From contig NC_083572.1 of assembly GCF_027579695.1 (NCBI RefSeq), forward strand, positions 12,913,915-12,977,914: 64,000 bases of DNA. The letters run 5' to 3'. This stretch comes from Neoarius graeffei. Lineage: Eukaryota; Chordata; Actinopteri; Siluriformes; Ariidae. Positions 10,487 through 20,325 of the stretch are shown here, in pieces (position 1 is the first letter of the stretch; every line of letters starts with the position of its first letter). The notes beneath the pieces were generated by a model. The model saw only the letters and a program-made list of their open reading frames with translations, had not been told where the DNA came from and made no database searches. A program made the position numbers and the translations under genes.

Positions 10487-13400
10487 TGGAGTGCACTATG
10501 AGTAAACACTTAATACACAAAAATACCCAAAACGATCAGTCATCTTCCCATTCAATTTTTTTTTTTTTTTCAATGATTGTTAGTTGCATCAGTGTTTTGA
10601 ATTCTCGGATATAAACTGACCCCTTGCAAGCCCCGCCTCCTTCCTCCCTTCTAACAGTAGTGCTTTCTTGTCTCACTTGAATGTTGCGCCTTCGCTTTCT
10701 GTCAAGGTCCGCAGCAAATGTTTTGAGTGATTAACATGCAAGAAAGCCGATCAGGGTACTATGTTTGTACGACTAAAAAAGGTCACAATACTTCAAATGT
10801 CATGATATACAGTGGTGCTTGAAAGTTTGTGAACCCTTTAGAATTTTCTATATTTCTGCATAAATGTGACTTAAAACATCATCAGATTTTCACACAAGTC
10901 CTAAAAGTAGATCAAGAGAACCCAGTTAAACAAATGAGACAAAAATATTATACTTGGTCATTTTATTTATTGAGGAAAATGATCCAATATTACATATCTG
11001 TGAGTGGCAAAAGTATGTGAACCTCTAGGATTAGCAGTTAATTTGAAGGTGAAATTAGTCATGTGTTTTCAATCAATGGGATGACAATCAGGTGTGAGAG
11101 GGCACCCTGTTTTATTTAAAGAACAGGGATCTATCAAAGTCTGATCTTCACAACACGTTTGTGGAAGTGTTTGTGGACCTCAGAAAAAGTGTTAATGCTC
11201 ATCAGGCTGGAAAAGGTTACAAAACCATCTCTAAAGAGTTTGGACTCCACCAATCCACAGTCAGACAGATTGTGTACAAATGGAGGAAATTCAAGACCAT
11301 TGTTACCCTCCCCAGGAGTGGTCGACCAACAAAGATCACTCCAAGAGCAAAGCGTGTAATAGTCGGCGAGGTCACAAAGGACCCCAGGGTAACTTCGAAG
11401 CAACTGAAGGCCTCTCTCACATTGGCTCATGTTCATGAGTCCACCATCAGGAGAGCACTGAACAACAATGGTGTGGAAAACACTGCATTCCAGCATAAGA
11501 ACCTTATTCCATCTGTGAAACATGGTGGTGGTAGTATCATGGTTTGGGCCCGTTTTGCTGCATCTGGGCCAGGACGGCTTGCCATCGTTGATGGAACAAT
11601 GAATTCTGAATTATACCAGCGAATTCTAAAGGAAAATGTCAGGACATCTGTCCATGAACTGAATCTCAAGAGAAGGTGGGTCATGCAGCAAGACAACGAC
11701 CCTAAGCACACAAGCCGTTCTACCAAAGAATGGTTAAAGAAGAATAAGGTTAATGTTTTGGAATGGCCAAGTCAAAGTCCTGACCTTAATCCAATCGAAA
11801 TGTTGTGGAAGGACCTGAAGCGAGCAGTTCATGTGAGGAAACCCACCAACATCCCAGAGTTGAAGCTGTTCTGTATGGAGGAATGGGCTAAAATTCCTCC
11901 AAGCTGGTGTGCAGGACTGATCAACAGTTACCGGAAACATTTAGTTGCAGTTATTGCTTCACAAGGGGGTCACACCAGATACCGACAGCAGGTTCACATA
12001 CTTTTGCCACTTACAGATATGTAATATTGGATCATTTTCCTCAATAAATAAATGACCAAGTATAATATTTTTGTCTCATTTGTTTAACTGGGTTCTCTCT
12101 ATCTATTTTTAGGACTTGTTTGAAAATCTGATGATGTTTTAGGTCATATTTATGCAGAAATATAGAAAATTCAAACACCACTGTACTACACAATTTCTAG
12201 TACTATGAGAGAACGGCGCAAATCAGAGCACCGAAAAAATAAATGCTTTACAAATAGGCATGTGGTGATAAATCCTGATACAAATTTATGATCACTCGAA
12301 TCAATGAAAAAAAAGAAAAGTTAAAAAAAAAAAAGTCCATCCCACGCCAGGACCTGGTCTTCCCAGGCAGTCTCCTGTCCCAGTACTACCCAGCTCTTTG
12401 AAGCACGAGTGTGACGCCAATCTCTGTTTCTGTAGCCCTCGGCCTCTCGCCTGTTATACAGCTACAGTTACAGTGGGGGGCAGGTCCTCTGGTAACCACA
12501 AGAGATTGACTCCCTACTCTCACCTGTATTGCCTCGCCAGGTGGCAGTAGGTACCATTTTTATGATTTGTCTTTGGTATGACCCAACCACGAGTAGAACT
12601 CTCAATCTCCTGGTTGAGTAGTGGACACGCAGACAACTCACTGTGAAATTTTTAAAAAATGAGTCACGGTTATTTCGACAGCAGAGCGGTAATGATGTAT
12701 AATAGCAGGAATGTACATGACTTCACCCTAGGCAGAAGTAATGCAGCTCTAATGCTGCGAAAACACACAAAACTCCAGCTCTAAAATGGGGAATGGCGTG
12801 TGATTGACTGTACAAACAAATTTAACATGAAATCCGAGCTCTCTTTTTCCAGACTGCTGAAAGCTGGGGGGGGAGGAAAAAGAGAGAGAGAAGCAAGTTA
12901 AAGTATGCAAATGTTGATAAAAGTTTATGAAGAAAAGGCTTATTTGTTATCAACTCTTCATTTTTAATAAAATGAATATTTTACTTAAGCCATTACATTT
13001 TACTCCAGCCTTTACAAATGTGGGTCAGTAATTATTGTTGGTTAATAAGTAAATGAAACGGGGTTTAAATTTTTTTTTTTTTTATTTAACAAAAGGAATA
13101 TTTAAGTTGCTCAAGAAGAGGAAAATAAATGCTGGGGGTTTTTTTGTTTGTAATAACATTTCCTTCATTTTTTAATTTTTTTTTTTTTCAAAAATGTCAT
13201 GGGAAAATCAAACCTCGAATCGAATCGTGAACTGGGTGAATTGTTACACGGCTGTATGCAAATAAAGAAATACTTTGTCGTTCTTCATGCAGCCTCCAAG
13301 CTGACCCCATCAACACTCAGGTTAACATAAAGCCCTGTATTATGCACAGTTTTCTACCTCAGACAAGGGATTTGTGAGGTTTTAGACTCTCTAAATGCCC

Positions 13401-13683
13401 CTGAAATATTTTCCTTCCATGATTAAGTCTGGCCTTTGTGAAATTAAAGGGATATGATTTATACTGTGATGTGATGTGATGTGCGGTTTTGATCATGCCC
13501 CTTGCTACTAGTTTACACTTTTTTTTTCATTAAATCTGAGAAAGTATGACATTTTTACATTCTCTAACAGCCACATTTGTGCTGACATGTTTGGGTTTTT
13601 TCCCCCCCTCCCTCTCTCTGTCTCTCCCCTCTCCACAGGCCACCCTCTATAGGGGCGGATACAGCAGGTTTTCTCCTTACTAA
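2141..13683 (+). CDS. rbfox2: rbfox2, C-terminal half (six coding exons, gene continues upstream of the window)
   Basis: RBFOX proteins are nuclear and cytoplasmic RNA-binding proteins that bind UGCAUG and control alternative splicing. The RRM lies upstream and is outside this window. The six exons join in frame: [18 protein letters not shown], then VPGFPYST with a poly-Ala stretch and [19 protein letters not shown], then [25 protein letters not shown] with poly-Ala, [11 protein letters not shown], and the terminal [14 protein letters not shown]. All introns are GT-AG and phases match the known mammalian structure. RBFOX2 is preferred over RBFOX1/3 because human RBFOX2 ends in [13 protein letters not shown] and shares the YGPELYA and poly-Ala YSD segments. 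RBFOX1 ends IYRGGYNRFAPY. I did not find the muscle-type alternative exon (VYGNKLLQ) in the introns here. Two Tc1-like elements sit in introns. Confidence 0.85.
2198..2899 (+). other. rbfox2 intron
   Basis: AT-rich intron with no recognisable repeat or extra exon. Confidence 0.5.
2900..3050 (+). CDS. rbfox2: rbfox2 exon VPGFPYST...IPAYPG
   Basis: Acceptor CTCTCAG|TTCCAGGG and donor CCCAGG|GTAAGA bound 151 nt. The exon encodes [14 protein letters not shown] and the Arg/Gly-rich [18 protein letters not shown] segment of the RBFOX low-complexity C-terminal domain. The poly-Ala tract is coded by mixed GCN codons, so it is not a pure triplet repeat. Confidence 0.85.
3051..4727 (+). other. rbfox2 intron with UGCAUG sites and a CT-rich 3' end
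   Basis: No mobile element was recognised. TGCATG occurs at 4195-4200, 4202-4207 and 4410-4415, all upstream of the VVYQDG exon. From about 4420 the strand becomes pyrimidine-rich and ends in a (CT)n array at about 4671-4725 that serves as the polypyrimidine tract. Confidence 0.6.
4671..4725 (+). repeat. (CT)n microsatellite forming the polypyrimidine tract
   Basis: A near-perfect CT dinucleotide run abuts the AG acceptor of the next exon. The long Ser/Leu open frames across it are artefacts. Confidence 0.95.
4728..4770 (+). CDS. rbfox2: rbfox2 exon [14 protein letters not shown] (B40-like alternative exon)
   Basis: The acceptor CTCTCAG|C and donor CTCTAT|GTAAGT bound 43 nt, which encode [14 protein letters not shown] after completing a Gly codon. 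The mammalian neuronal counterpart ([13 protein letters not shown] type) is 40 nt, so this copy carries one extra residue (Pro). Confidence 0.85.
4771..5674 (+). other. rbfox2 intron
   Basis: AT-rich intron with a degenerate (GT)n-rich stretch at about 5040-5175. No gene or mobile element was recognised. Confidence 0.5.
5675..5995 (+). repeat. 15-bp minisatellite, consensus near CTGAATCCTACTGAA
   Basis: About twenty degenerate 15-bp units alternate GAATC/GAAGC and TACTGAACC/TTGTGAACT. The reverse strand reads as a pentapeptide-like [10 protein letters not shown] pattern because 15 bp is five codons. I regard that frame as a by-product. Confidence 0.8.
6044..7606 (+). mobile_element. Decayed Tc1/mariner element (CAACCCC-TIR family), copy A
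   Basis: The left end is TA|CAACCCCAGTTCC and the right end is its inverse GGAATTGGGGCTG, with the right TA decayed to TC. The interior holds transposase relics in several frames on +: a helix-turn-helix part (about 6385-6570, matching the IPLILRRQIVEQYQKG region of the other copies), a part near 6634-6942, and SPDP/NLAY remnants near 7148-7336. Stops and frameshifts interrupt it throughout. Two further copies of the family are at 34513-37688 and 62210-64000. Confidence 0.85.
7607..8335 (+). other. rbfox2 intron
   Basis: AT-rich sequence with poly-T runs. Nothing recognised. Confidence 0.5.
8336..9182 (+). repeat. Long pyrimidine (C/T) tract with (CT)n and (CTTT)n arrays
   Basis: About 850 bp of almost purine-free + strand. 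It starts with (CT)n at 8336-8371, continues as degenerate TTTC/CCTT sequence, and ends with (CTTT)n then (CT)n at about 9086-9182. It lies inside the intron before the GGYAAYR exon. Ser/Phe-rich frames on + and Lys/Arg/Glu-rich frames on - are compositional artefacts. Confidence 0.9.
9183..9953 (+). other. rbfox2 intron end
   Basis: Low-complexity CTGT-rich stretch at about 9355-9475. A C-run followed by (CT)n at 9910-9945 forms the polypyrimidine tract of the next exon. No gene seen. Confidence 0.6.
9954..10051 (+). CDS. rbfox2: rbfox2 exon [11 protein letters not shown]...AAYSD
   Basis: The acceptor GTGTTTAG|GGTGG and donor GACAG|GTTAGC bound 98 nt. The exon encodes the conserved [17 protein letters not shown] followed by ten alanines and YSD. 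The poly-Ala is longer than the eight alanines I recall for human RBFOX2 at this point. Confidence 0.9.
10201..10282 (+). CDS. rbfox2: rbfox2 exon [11 protein letters not shown]...YGVGAM
   Basis: The acceptor TATTTCAG|TTATGG and donor GCGATG|GTACGG bound 82 nt, encoding [18 protein letters not shown] and AYGVGAM. The short 149-nt intron before it and the phase-0 junction to the terminal exon fit the family. Confidence 0.9.
10283..10807 (+). other. rbfox2 last intron, 5' part, with (AT)n
   Basis: Contains an (AT)n microsatellite at about 10430-10484 and AT-rich unique sequence. Nothing else recognised. Confidence 0.7.
10810..12183 (+). mobile_element. Tc1-like transposon (CAGTGGTGCTTG family), copy 1
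   Basis: The termini are CAGTGGTGCTTGAA and the inverse TTCAAACACCACTG, with TA duplicated at 10808-10809 and 12184-12185. Extended subterminal inverted repeats (CCAATATTACATATCTGTGA and inverse) flank one open frame. A second copy, cut by the window edge, starts at 63216. It sits in the last rbfox2 intron in sense orientation. Confidence 0.95.
11161..12024 (+). pseudogene. Tc1-like transposase, internally deleted
   Basis: An open frame of about 287 codons keeps the paired-type helix-turn-helix ([20 protein letters not shown]), the GR-like linker, [13 protein letters not shown], the second catalytic Asp ([11 protein letters not shown]) and the Glu ([11 protein letters not shown]). Compared with copy 2 and the family length of about 340 residues, the ATG-containing start is missing. 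An in-frame internal deletion at about 11474 also joins NNNGV to ENTAFQHKN, removing the segment with the first catalytic Asp (DET motif). It cannot be an active DDE transposase. Confidence 0.9.
12345..12655 (-). mobile_element. tRNA-derived SINE (family shared with 61262-61555)
   Basis: Reverse-complement relative of the 61.3-kb copy. Shared blocks include the tRNA-like head ending in GAGAGTTCTACTCGTGG, the body with GGTACCTACTGCC, and the tail with GCGAGAGGCCGAGGGCTAC. It lies in the last rbfox2 intron. Confidence 0.75.
12656..13638 (+). other. rbfox2 last intron, 3' part
   Basis: AT-rich with homopolymer runs, ending in a CT-rich tract (13598-13636) before the terminal exon. No further feature recognised. 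Confidence 0.5.
13639..13683 (+). CDS. rbfox2: rbfox2 terminal coding exon [14 protein letters not shown]-stop
   Basis: The acceptor CTCCACAG|GCCACC starts 14 codons and a TAA stop. RGGYSRFxPY is the conserved RBFOX C-terminus that acts as the nuclear localisation signal in this family. Confidence 0.95.
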   Translation, partial: ATLYRGGYSRFSPY

Positions 13684-16300
13684 ACTCCCGAACCTCTCAG
13701 CTCCACCGACTCGCCCCAAATTTTACCAACAATCAGTCTCTTAGGAGCACACAAGTCCTTTTTTTTGTGGACAAAACAAAAACACACCGCTTAAGAATAA
13801 ATACTTGAGAAAGGAAAGTACATCACTACAAGTGGGTTTTAAAAAAATAAAAATTAAAAAAAAAAAAAAAATTACATACCTAAAAGTAACTTTAAAAGAC
13901 GAGCGAGATGCTGACTGAGGAATTGCACGGCTGAAAAAAATAATTTCTTTCCTTCTTTGGCACGTTTCTCTGCACATATGCATGCAGTAATGGCTCTAGA
14001 GCAACGGTTCGAACAGCCAACAAACTCCATGTGCACAGCGTCTGGACTACAACGGACAAAGTTTGTACATCGCTCTTCAGAGTACCACACTACATTATAC
14101 CTAGCCCTAACAAAGAAGCCTGCCCACACCACCACATTGACTGTAAGAGGACACGGATCACACGAGCCACCAACAAACAGAACCCGCACGTTCTTTAGTA
14201 GAGGAACCGAGAAAACACGACATGAAAGGAGATGACTGTTTGAAAATGGTGTGGTTTTTTTGTTTGTTTGTTTGTTTTTTGTTTTTTTTTCTCTGCTCAT
14301 AAGGAAAGAAAAGACTGGGATGTAAAACAAAACTGACAGCTGTTACGAATCAGCGAAGATTTCCGCACGCTTATGGGACGACGTGTCATAACATAGCATA
14401 ACCTACGGAAAACCTTGCTTCAATCTTTTCTCGTTATTTTTTTTTTTCCGTTCGCGTTCAAATTACCTCCTGCTTTCGAAGTCTTTCTGAAAAGACGTAC
14501 CTTTAAAATTGAATAGTAGCAATATGCAAATAAACTAGATTAGAACAAAAATGTTACCAAACTTCGTTATTATTATTATTGAGACTATTTCTTTAAACGC
14601 CGTCCCTGTGACCTGTTGACTCCTATATAAACGGAGGTTAAATAACAAAATTATCGAAATGTAACCCGATACTATATCACCGTTTAGGAAGAAAAAAACC
14701 CGCACACTAAGAATTTTTACAATTTGTTCAGGCCCTCGTTGGTATTTAGAGGCCTTGAGCCCTTTTTACAAGAATCGTGCTGTCAAATATGCAACTTGGT
14801 TCATTTCACAACAGGGTGTGCAGCAAGCGAAAACTTTGGATATTTAAAAAAAAAAAAGGTTAAACGACATAGTATTTTCTTTCTCGCTTCTCGTCGTGTA
14901 TTTACTCTTATCTTATCTTCTGAATATTGATATTATGTCTTATGAATTTTGGTTCCAAAGATTTTGTGAAGCACATTGGGTTTTTTTTTGTTGTTTGTTT
15001 GGTTGTTTTTTTTTTTTTCTTTTGCATATATGTATGAGCCTATGATAATTTTCTGTTGTTTGCCTCGTTTTATTTTTGTATCAATAGATTTTACTGTTTG
15101 TTTGATTTTGAAGTGACTTCAAAAAAAAAAAAAAGCGGTTTGAAATGAAATGGACTTTGCAGTGCAGTGTCTGCTGTGCCATCGACATCCTGTTTCCACC
15201 GTAATTTATTAACAAACCTATCAGTCGAGCAGGTTATTCTGTGGTCAGGATTTCTCAGTGTGTACGTGCTTCGTTCCGAGTCGTGTCGCAGTACTTCCGT
15301 GCTGGAATGTTGGAAAAGCATGAAACCTGAGCTACTGGGTATTAATCGTGTCTGGATTCACGCGTTTAAAAATGATTTCACAGCGTTGATCATGACGTCA
15401 ACACGTGTACTATATAGGGAAGTGATAGAAAACATTTCATACTTTAGTTAAGCTTTTTAGTTTAATCCCACATTTTTGTTTTTGTGTGACGTAGGGGTCA
15501 AATTATATTCCGCTGTTCCGAGTCCAGGAAGCGGAACGTGTATTAAGATTTTAAGGAACGTCCCGCCTCTCTCTGAAAGCTCACTCATTGAGATGGAAGG
15601 GTGTTAACTCTCTTACTGTCCATTAGGTACTTTGCAGCCTATGCACTACGTTTCTCAGTGTTATCAAGAAAATTAAGACATCATTAGCTGCGCTCATCCT
15701 CCCCCTTTACCTTTTTAGACTCTTCCAAGATCTGTGTTAGATAAATAAGGATGGATTTGTCCATTTTTTTTTTTTGTTTTTTGTTTTTTTTTTTTGGGGT
15801 AGCCTTCCAATGTGTATAGTGGCTGAAGGATCTACTGTTAAAATGGTAATCTAAAGCCAGACAGGATTAGACTCATCTCAGTCCAGTGATATTTATTAAC
15901 AACGAATTCCGTCCTGCGAGTCAAACCAAGATGGGAATTCATGGATCTGATTGGATATTCGAGTCGGAATCCTCCAAAAAAAAAAAGGGTGTGTGAGTCT
16001 AGATTTGTTGGATCGTCTTATAGAGCACAGGTTTCCGATAACGTCCAGCTGTACAGTCAGGATGGGAAAGAAACAAGCTGCCACCTTCGGCAGGAACCCA
16101 ATCCAAGCCTATATCTCCTTTCCATCTTTGCACATTATTATATAATACATGTTGTGCATATATTATCCTTTAGTTTACAATGTGAGTGTGTTTTCGATTT
16201 GAACTCTTCCTCTCTGCATACTCGGATGCCATTTGTGATGTAATTTGTATCTGAATGTCCATATAAACTGTTTTTTTTAAATATATGCACAAACGAGTTT
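13684..16300 (+). other. rbfox2 3' untranslated region (end uncertain)
   Basis: AU-rich sequence downstream of the stop contains poly-T and poly-A runs, a TGCATG site at 13979-13984 that could be an RBFOX site, and an AATAAA at about 14529-14534. No exon or mobile element is evident up to the TTAA element at 16348. I cannot tell which polyadenylation site is used, so the 3' limit is a guess. Confidence 0.5.
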
Positions 16301-16347
16301 GGGTTTTTGTCTTTTGAGGGTTCATGTTTTTATTTCAGCGAAAAGAA

Positions 16348-17045
16348 TTAAAGCTAGACGGCCTTTCGATTTCATAAAATCGGTGAAATTTAGTTCCTTG
16401 TGATACATGTTGATTTCTGTAATATCTCTCAAAATATCAGGCCATTCTGTGTCTGGGAAGTTATTTAATTTGAGCGGATTCCCGAGCAAATAATTTGCAT
16501 GAAATCGCTTGCTTTGCGCAGTCAAGCAGACAGAAGTCGTCCGTGTGCGCGCGCGCGCATGCACAGGTTTACCTTTGACCGTGCACTGATGGTTCCATCA
16601 TTCCATCACTAAACGAACAGCTGATCACACCGAGGCGCTCACTGAGCGCCGATATTTATTAGTTAGGTCCTGCGTTTCCTTTCCTTCGTCTTTGCTTCTC
16701 GTTACTGTAGTCGGCCTTTCACGCTTGATTCGCATCCTCTGTTTTCCTCTCCGGTTTCAAATTTGTATCCCACAATGCCTTGCGCGAACAGGGAAAGCCC
16801 ACTATGTCATGCATGACAATAGTGTCTTGTATTGTGTCACGGTGAAGCAGGAAAAAATAGCGGAGAATTTAGGGCCATGTGGCCCTAAATTCATTGTTCG
16901 TTTTTTTTTTTAAATAAATCGAATAAAATTGGAAGTCTGTGATTCAAATTTAGTAGCTTTCGGTCCACTAAACAAAAATAACTGGCCGTCTGGAAAAATT
17001 TTTATGACCTACATATGAAAAATCTGAAAGGCAGTCTAGCTTTAA
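16348..17045. mobile_element. TTAA-flanked MITE, copy 2
   Basis: Same family and orientation as 670-1491: TTAAAGCTAGACGGCC at the left, GGCAGTCTAGCTTTAA at the right, and the internal TTTAGGGCCA/TGGCCCTAAA hairpin. No coding potential. Confidence 0.65.
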
Positions 17046-17700
17046 AGATTAAATCAATTTAGGAGAATTTGAGTGTGCAGAACAAAAAGGGGTCCATGTT
17101 GCACCAGTGTTAAGTTTGTCTTTAGTTTATTTAACTTTGGATTTTAAAAAAAACAGGGAGATAAGGGGTTTTTTTTGTTTGTTTTTTGCTTTTCCCTTCC
17201 ATGTATGTGGCACTCTGGAGAAACCACTCAAATGTCACTGTGCAAATTATGAAGAGGGAAAAAAAAAAAACAGGCCACCATCATGTTTCTGCCTGTAACA
17301 TATTTCCAAACATCTCCTTTCAGGAAACATATTCCACCAAAGCGGTGTTGAAATACATTTTTAATCTTGTCAAGGCTTCATAAAAGATCAAGTCGGGTAA
17401 GAACCCATTTTAAAATACAGCACTACAACCATTTAATCTGCCTGAAGGTGTCGAAAACCTTGTTAGCCAAGTGTGATTTCCTCAGTCACAGCTCTGATCA
17501 AGCTGATGGTTACGTGCTGTAGCAAAACGGCTATAAACCGAATTAGTTTAGTTTCGTCGTGATGCTCCTGTGCTGCAGTCAGAATGAAATCATGACTCTC
17601 ATTGACTTTTTGAAAAAGATTGTAAAATGCTAGAACTCGGTTGAGCAATGTATACGCAAAAGAGAAGCATGTTTAGGAAAGTCTGTAGAGTTCAAAACTA
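17046..17700. other. Intergenic sequence
   Basis: AT-rich, no recognisable gene or repeat. Confidence 0.4.
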
Positions 17701-18120
17701 CAGTACCAGTCAAAAGTTTGTGCACCCCTACTCTACTCATTCATTGGTTTATCTGTATTTTGACACTTTTCTACATTATAGAACAATACTGAAGACATCA
17801 AAACTATAAAATAACGCATGGCCCATATATGGAATGATGTGGTAAGCAAGAAAGTGTTAGTTTCATATTTTCAGTTCTTCAAAGTATCCGGCGTTTACCT
17901 TGATGATGCTTTGCACACTATTAGCATTATTTTAACCAGCTTCATGAGGTCGTCACCTGGAATGCTTTCCAATTAACAATTGTGCCCCGTCAAAAGTTAA
18001 TTAGTGGACGAGTTTCTTGCCGCCTTAATGCGTTTGAGATCAAACAATAAACAGCCCTATTCCATACCATAACTGTAGTAATCCATATTATGTCAAGAAC
18101 CACTCAACTAAGTAAAGAGA
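17701..18120 (+). mobile_element. Non-autonomous Tc1-like repeat (CAGTACCAGTCAAAAG terminus)
   Basis: Begins TACAGTACCAGTCAAAAG, a Tc1-type terminal sequence. A homologous copy in reverse orientation spans about 50505-50995. Shared blocks include AGCTTCATGAGGTCGTCACC and AGTGGACGAGTTTCTTGCC. No transposase domain, and the other terminus is not clear. Confidence 0.6.
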
Positions 18121-18199
18121 AACGACATCCATCATTACTTTAAGACATGAAGTGCCTTTTAATTAATAAAAATAAAGAAAAATATCTCTCTCTCTTTCT

Positions 18200-18778
18200 C
18201 ACACTGGCCAGTTTATTAGGAACACCCTTCCACCTGCTGTTTTATGCAGTTATCTAATCAGCCAAAACACAACTCATAAAATCATGCAGATAGATACAAA
18301 TCAAGAGCTTTGGTTAATGTCCACTTCAAACATGAGAACGGGGAAAAATTGCGATCTCTCGGTGAAGTGTGACTTTCTTTCACTGTAGCATGGGTGTTGG
18401 TTTGAGCCAGATGGACTGGTTTGAGTATTTCAGAAACTGCTGATCTCCTGGGGTTTACACACACAACAGTCTGTAGAGTTTACACAGACAGAATGGTGCG
18501 AAAAACAAAAAACATCGAGTGACCGAGCGACAGTTCTGTGGGTGGAAACAAACGCCTTGTTGACGAGGTCAGAGATCAGAAAATGGCCAGATTGGTTCGT
18601 CCTTTTTTTTTTGCCAGGAAGGATATAGTAACTCATAGCAACTCTTTACAACCGTGGTGAGCAGAAAAGCATCTCAGCATGCAACAGCAGAAGACCACAC
18701 TGGGTTCCAGTCCTGCAGCTGAGAACAGGAATCTTAGAATCAAGAACAAGTTCCTATTAAAGTGGCCGGTGAGTGAGT
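18200..18778 (+). mobile_element. MITE with GGCCACTTTATTAGGAAC-type TIRs, copy 1
   Basis: The left end CTGGCCAGTTTATTAGGAAC and the right end AAAGTGGCCGGTGAGTG are inverted repeats. Homologous copies in reverse orientation are at 54238-54795 and, truncated, at 55128-55300. No coding capacity. This is a widespread fish repeat whose superfamily I cannot name with certainty. Confidence 0.7.
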
Positions 18779-18822
18779 GTATGTGTATATATATTGGTTA
18801 TTGTTAGCTTTGGTTTAGACTC

Positions 18823-19193
18823 ATCTCATTATCTCTAGCCGCTTTATCCTGTCCTACAGGGTCGCAGGCAAGCTGGAGCCTATCCCAGCTGACTACGGGC
18901 GAAAGGCGGGGTACACCCTGGACAAGTCGCCAGGTCATCACAGGGCTGACACATAGACACAGACAACCATTCACACTCACATTCACACCTACGGTCAATT
19001 TAGAGTCACCAGTTAACCTAACCTGCATGTCTTTGGACTGTGGGGGAAACCGGAGCACCCGGAGGAAACCCACGCGGACACGGGGAGAACATGCAAACTC
19101 CGCACAGAAAGGCCCTCGCCCGCCACGGGACTCGAACCCAGAACCTTCTTGCTGTGAGGCGACAGCGCTAACCACTACACCACCGTGCCGCCC
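18823..19193 (-). mobile_element. tRNA-derived SINE (Mermaid/V-SINE-like), copy 1
   Basis: The reverse complement starts GGGCGGCACGGTGGTGTAGT with pol III A-box (TGGTGTAGTGG) and B-box (GTTCGAGTCCC), followed by a conserved body and a CATCTCATTATCTC-type tail. A perfect 12-bp target duplication, TGGTTTAGACTC, lies at 18811-18822 and 19194-19205. Confidence 0.9.
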
Positions 19194-19205
19194 TGGTTTA
19201 GACTC

Positions 19206-20248
19206 GTCAATTAAAACTGAGTCAATTCAAGCGAAAGGTTGTAAGGATGTTCTGTTTAAGTTTTAAAAATACAAAATAAATCTTAAGTGTAACACTGCGT
19301 TGCTTGATAAATGGAAAACATTTCCGTTACCTGATGACGCCTCTTGTATTCTTGGAACAGTCTGAGACTGTCACATGACTGTCGTGAGTCTATTAATAAG
19401 TGAATAATGCATTAATACACACATTTAAGTTACGTTTGATGAAAGTAAGTTCACTTTAAGTGACTTGGATCAAGTCCTAAGTGTCTAGTACTACTAGTCG
19501 AACAATATAATGTCGCTGTGGTCAAAAAGGTTGCTAATCCTCTCAAGTTAGGAGTAAGATCACAGCTGCTTCCTCTCTGGCCTTGCCACATGCTCTGGAG
19601 CACATAGTTTGAAGTGTTCCTTAATACTAATTTAAAAACAAAAAAAGTGGGTGGGGGAGGGGAGAGTTCAGTACACTGGTTCTGATTTTTTTTTTTTTGT
19701 CTTTTATTACAAAGAAAAAAGTCATTACATTTCAGCACATACTGAGCAGAAGGATGAATTGCTGATTAGTTTTTGTCATGGAAAAATAAATCAATGCAAT
19801 TAAGCCCTGACATTCAAGAAGTTCAGAACTGAATTTTAACTCATTGGGGGACAAAAAACAGTAGCCTATTATGAGTAACAGTGTAATTGCGTCATAAAAT
19901 AAAATAGAAGAACCAATCATGTTCCGGAATGCAAATTTAGGCTGTACGGTATCGGGTGCTGAGCTCAAAATGATGCCTCCTTGCTTCCTTCAGCGTATGG
20001 TCCGGAAATCCATTGAAGTCTGCCATCTTTTTGGATGTATGAATTCCTCAAATAGCCTCGAAGGAATGAAGTGATGCTTCGAGATCTATTCACTGGTGGT
20101 AAGTGTGTGTGTGTGGGCAGGAGGATGTCACTTTTTTTTTTTTTTTATGTATTTTTACTTTCCAGGTGACTGAATTGAAATACGACACCATGTGAAGTAC
20201 TTCACAATGAGAACATGCTAAAGGAGACGGGTCCTACAAAACCGAAAA
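19206..20248. other. Intergenic sequence downstream of pde6h
   Basis: AT-rich, with no recognised element. It contains the 3' end of pde6h transcription (- strand), whose polyadenylation site I did not locate. Confidence 0.4.
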
Positions 20249-20325
20249 CTACAAAATTCCATATTTCGCCAGATCACTTAGTTCCATGTCGCCGTAAGCT
20301 TCCCACGGACAAATCACCGTGAAAT
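20249..20325 (-). CDS. pde6h: pde6h terminal coding exon
   Basis: Acceptor CGTCCACAG|ATTTCACG on the minus strand. It encodes [20 protein letters not shown] and KYGIL followed by TAG. Confidence 0.92.
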
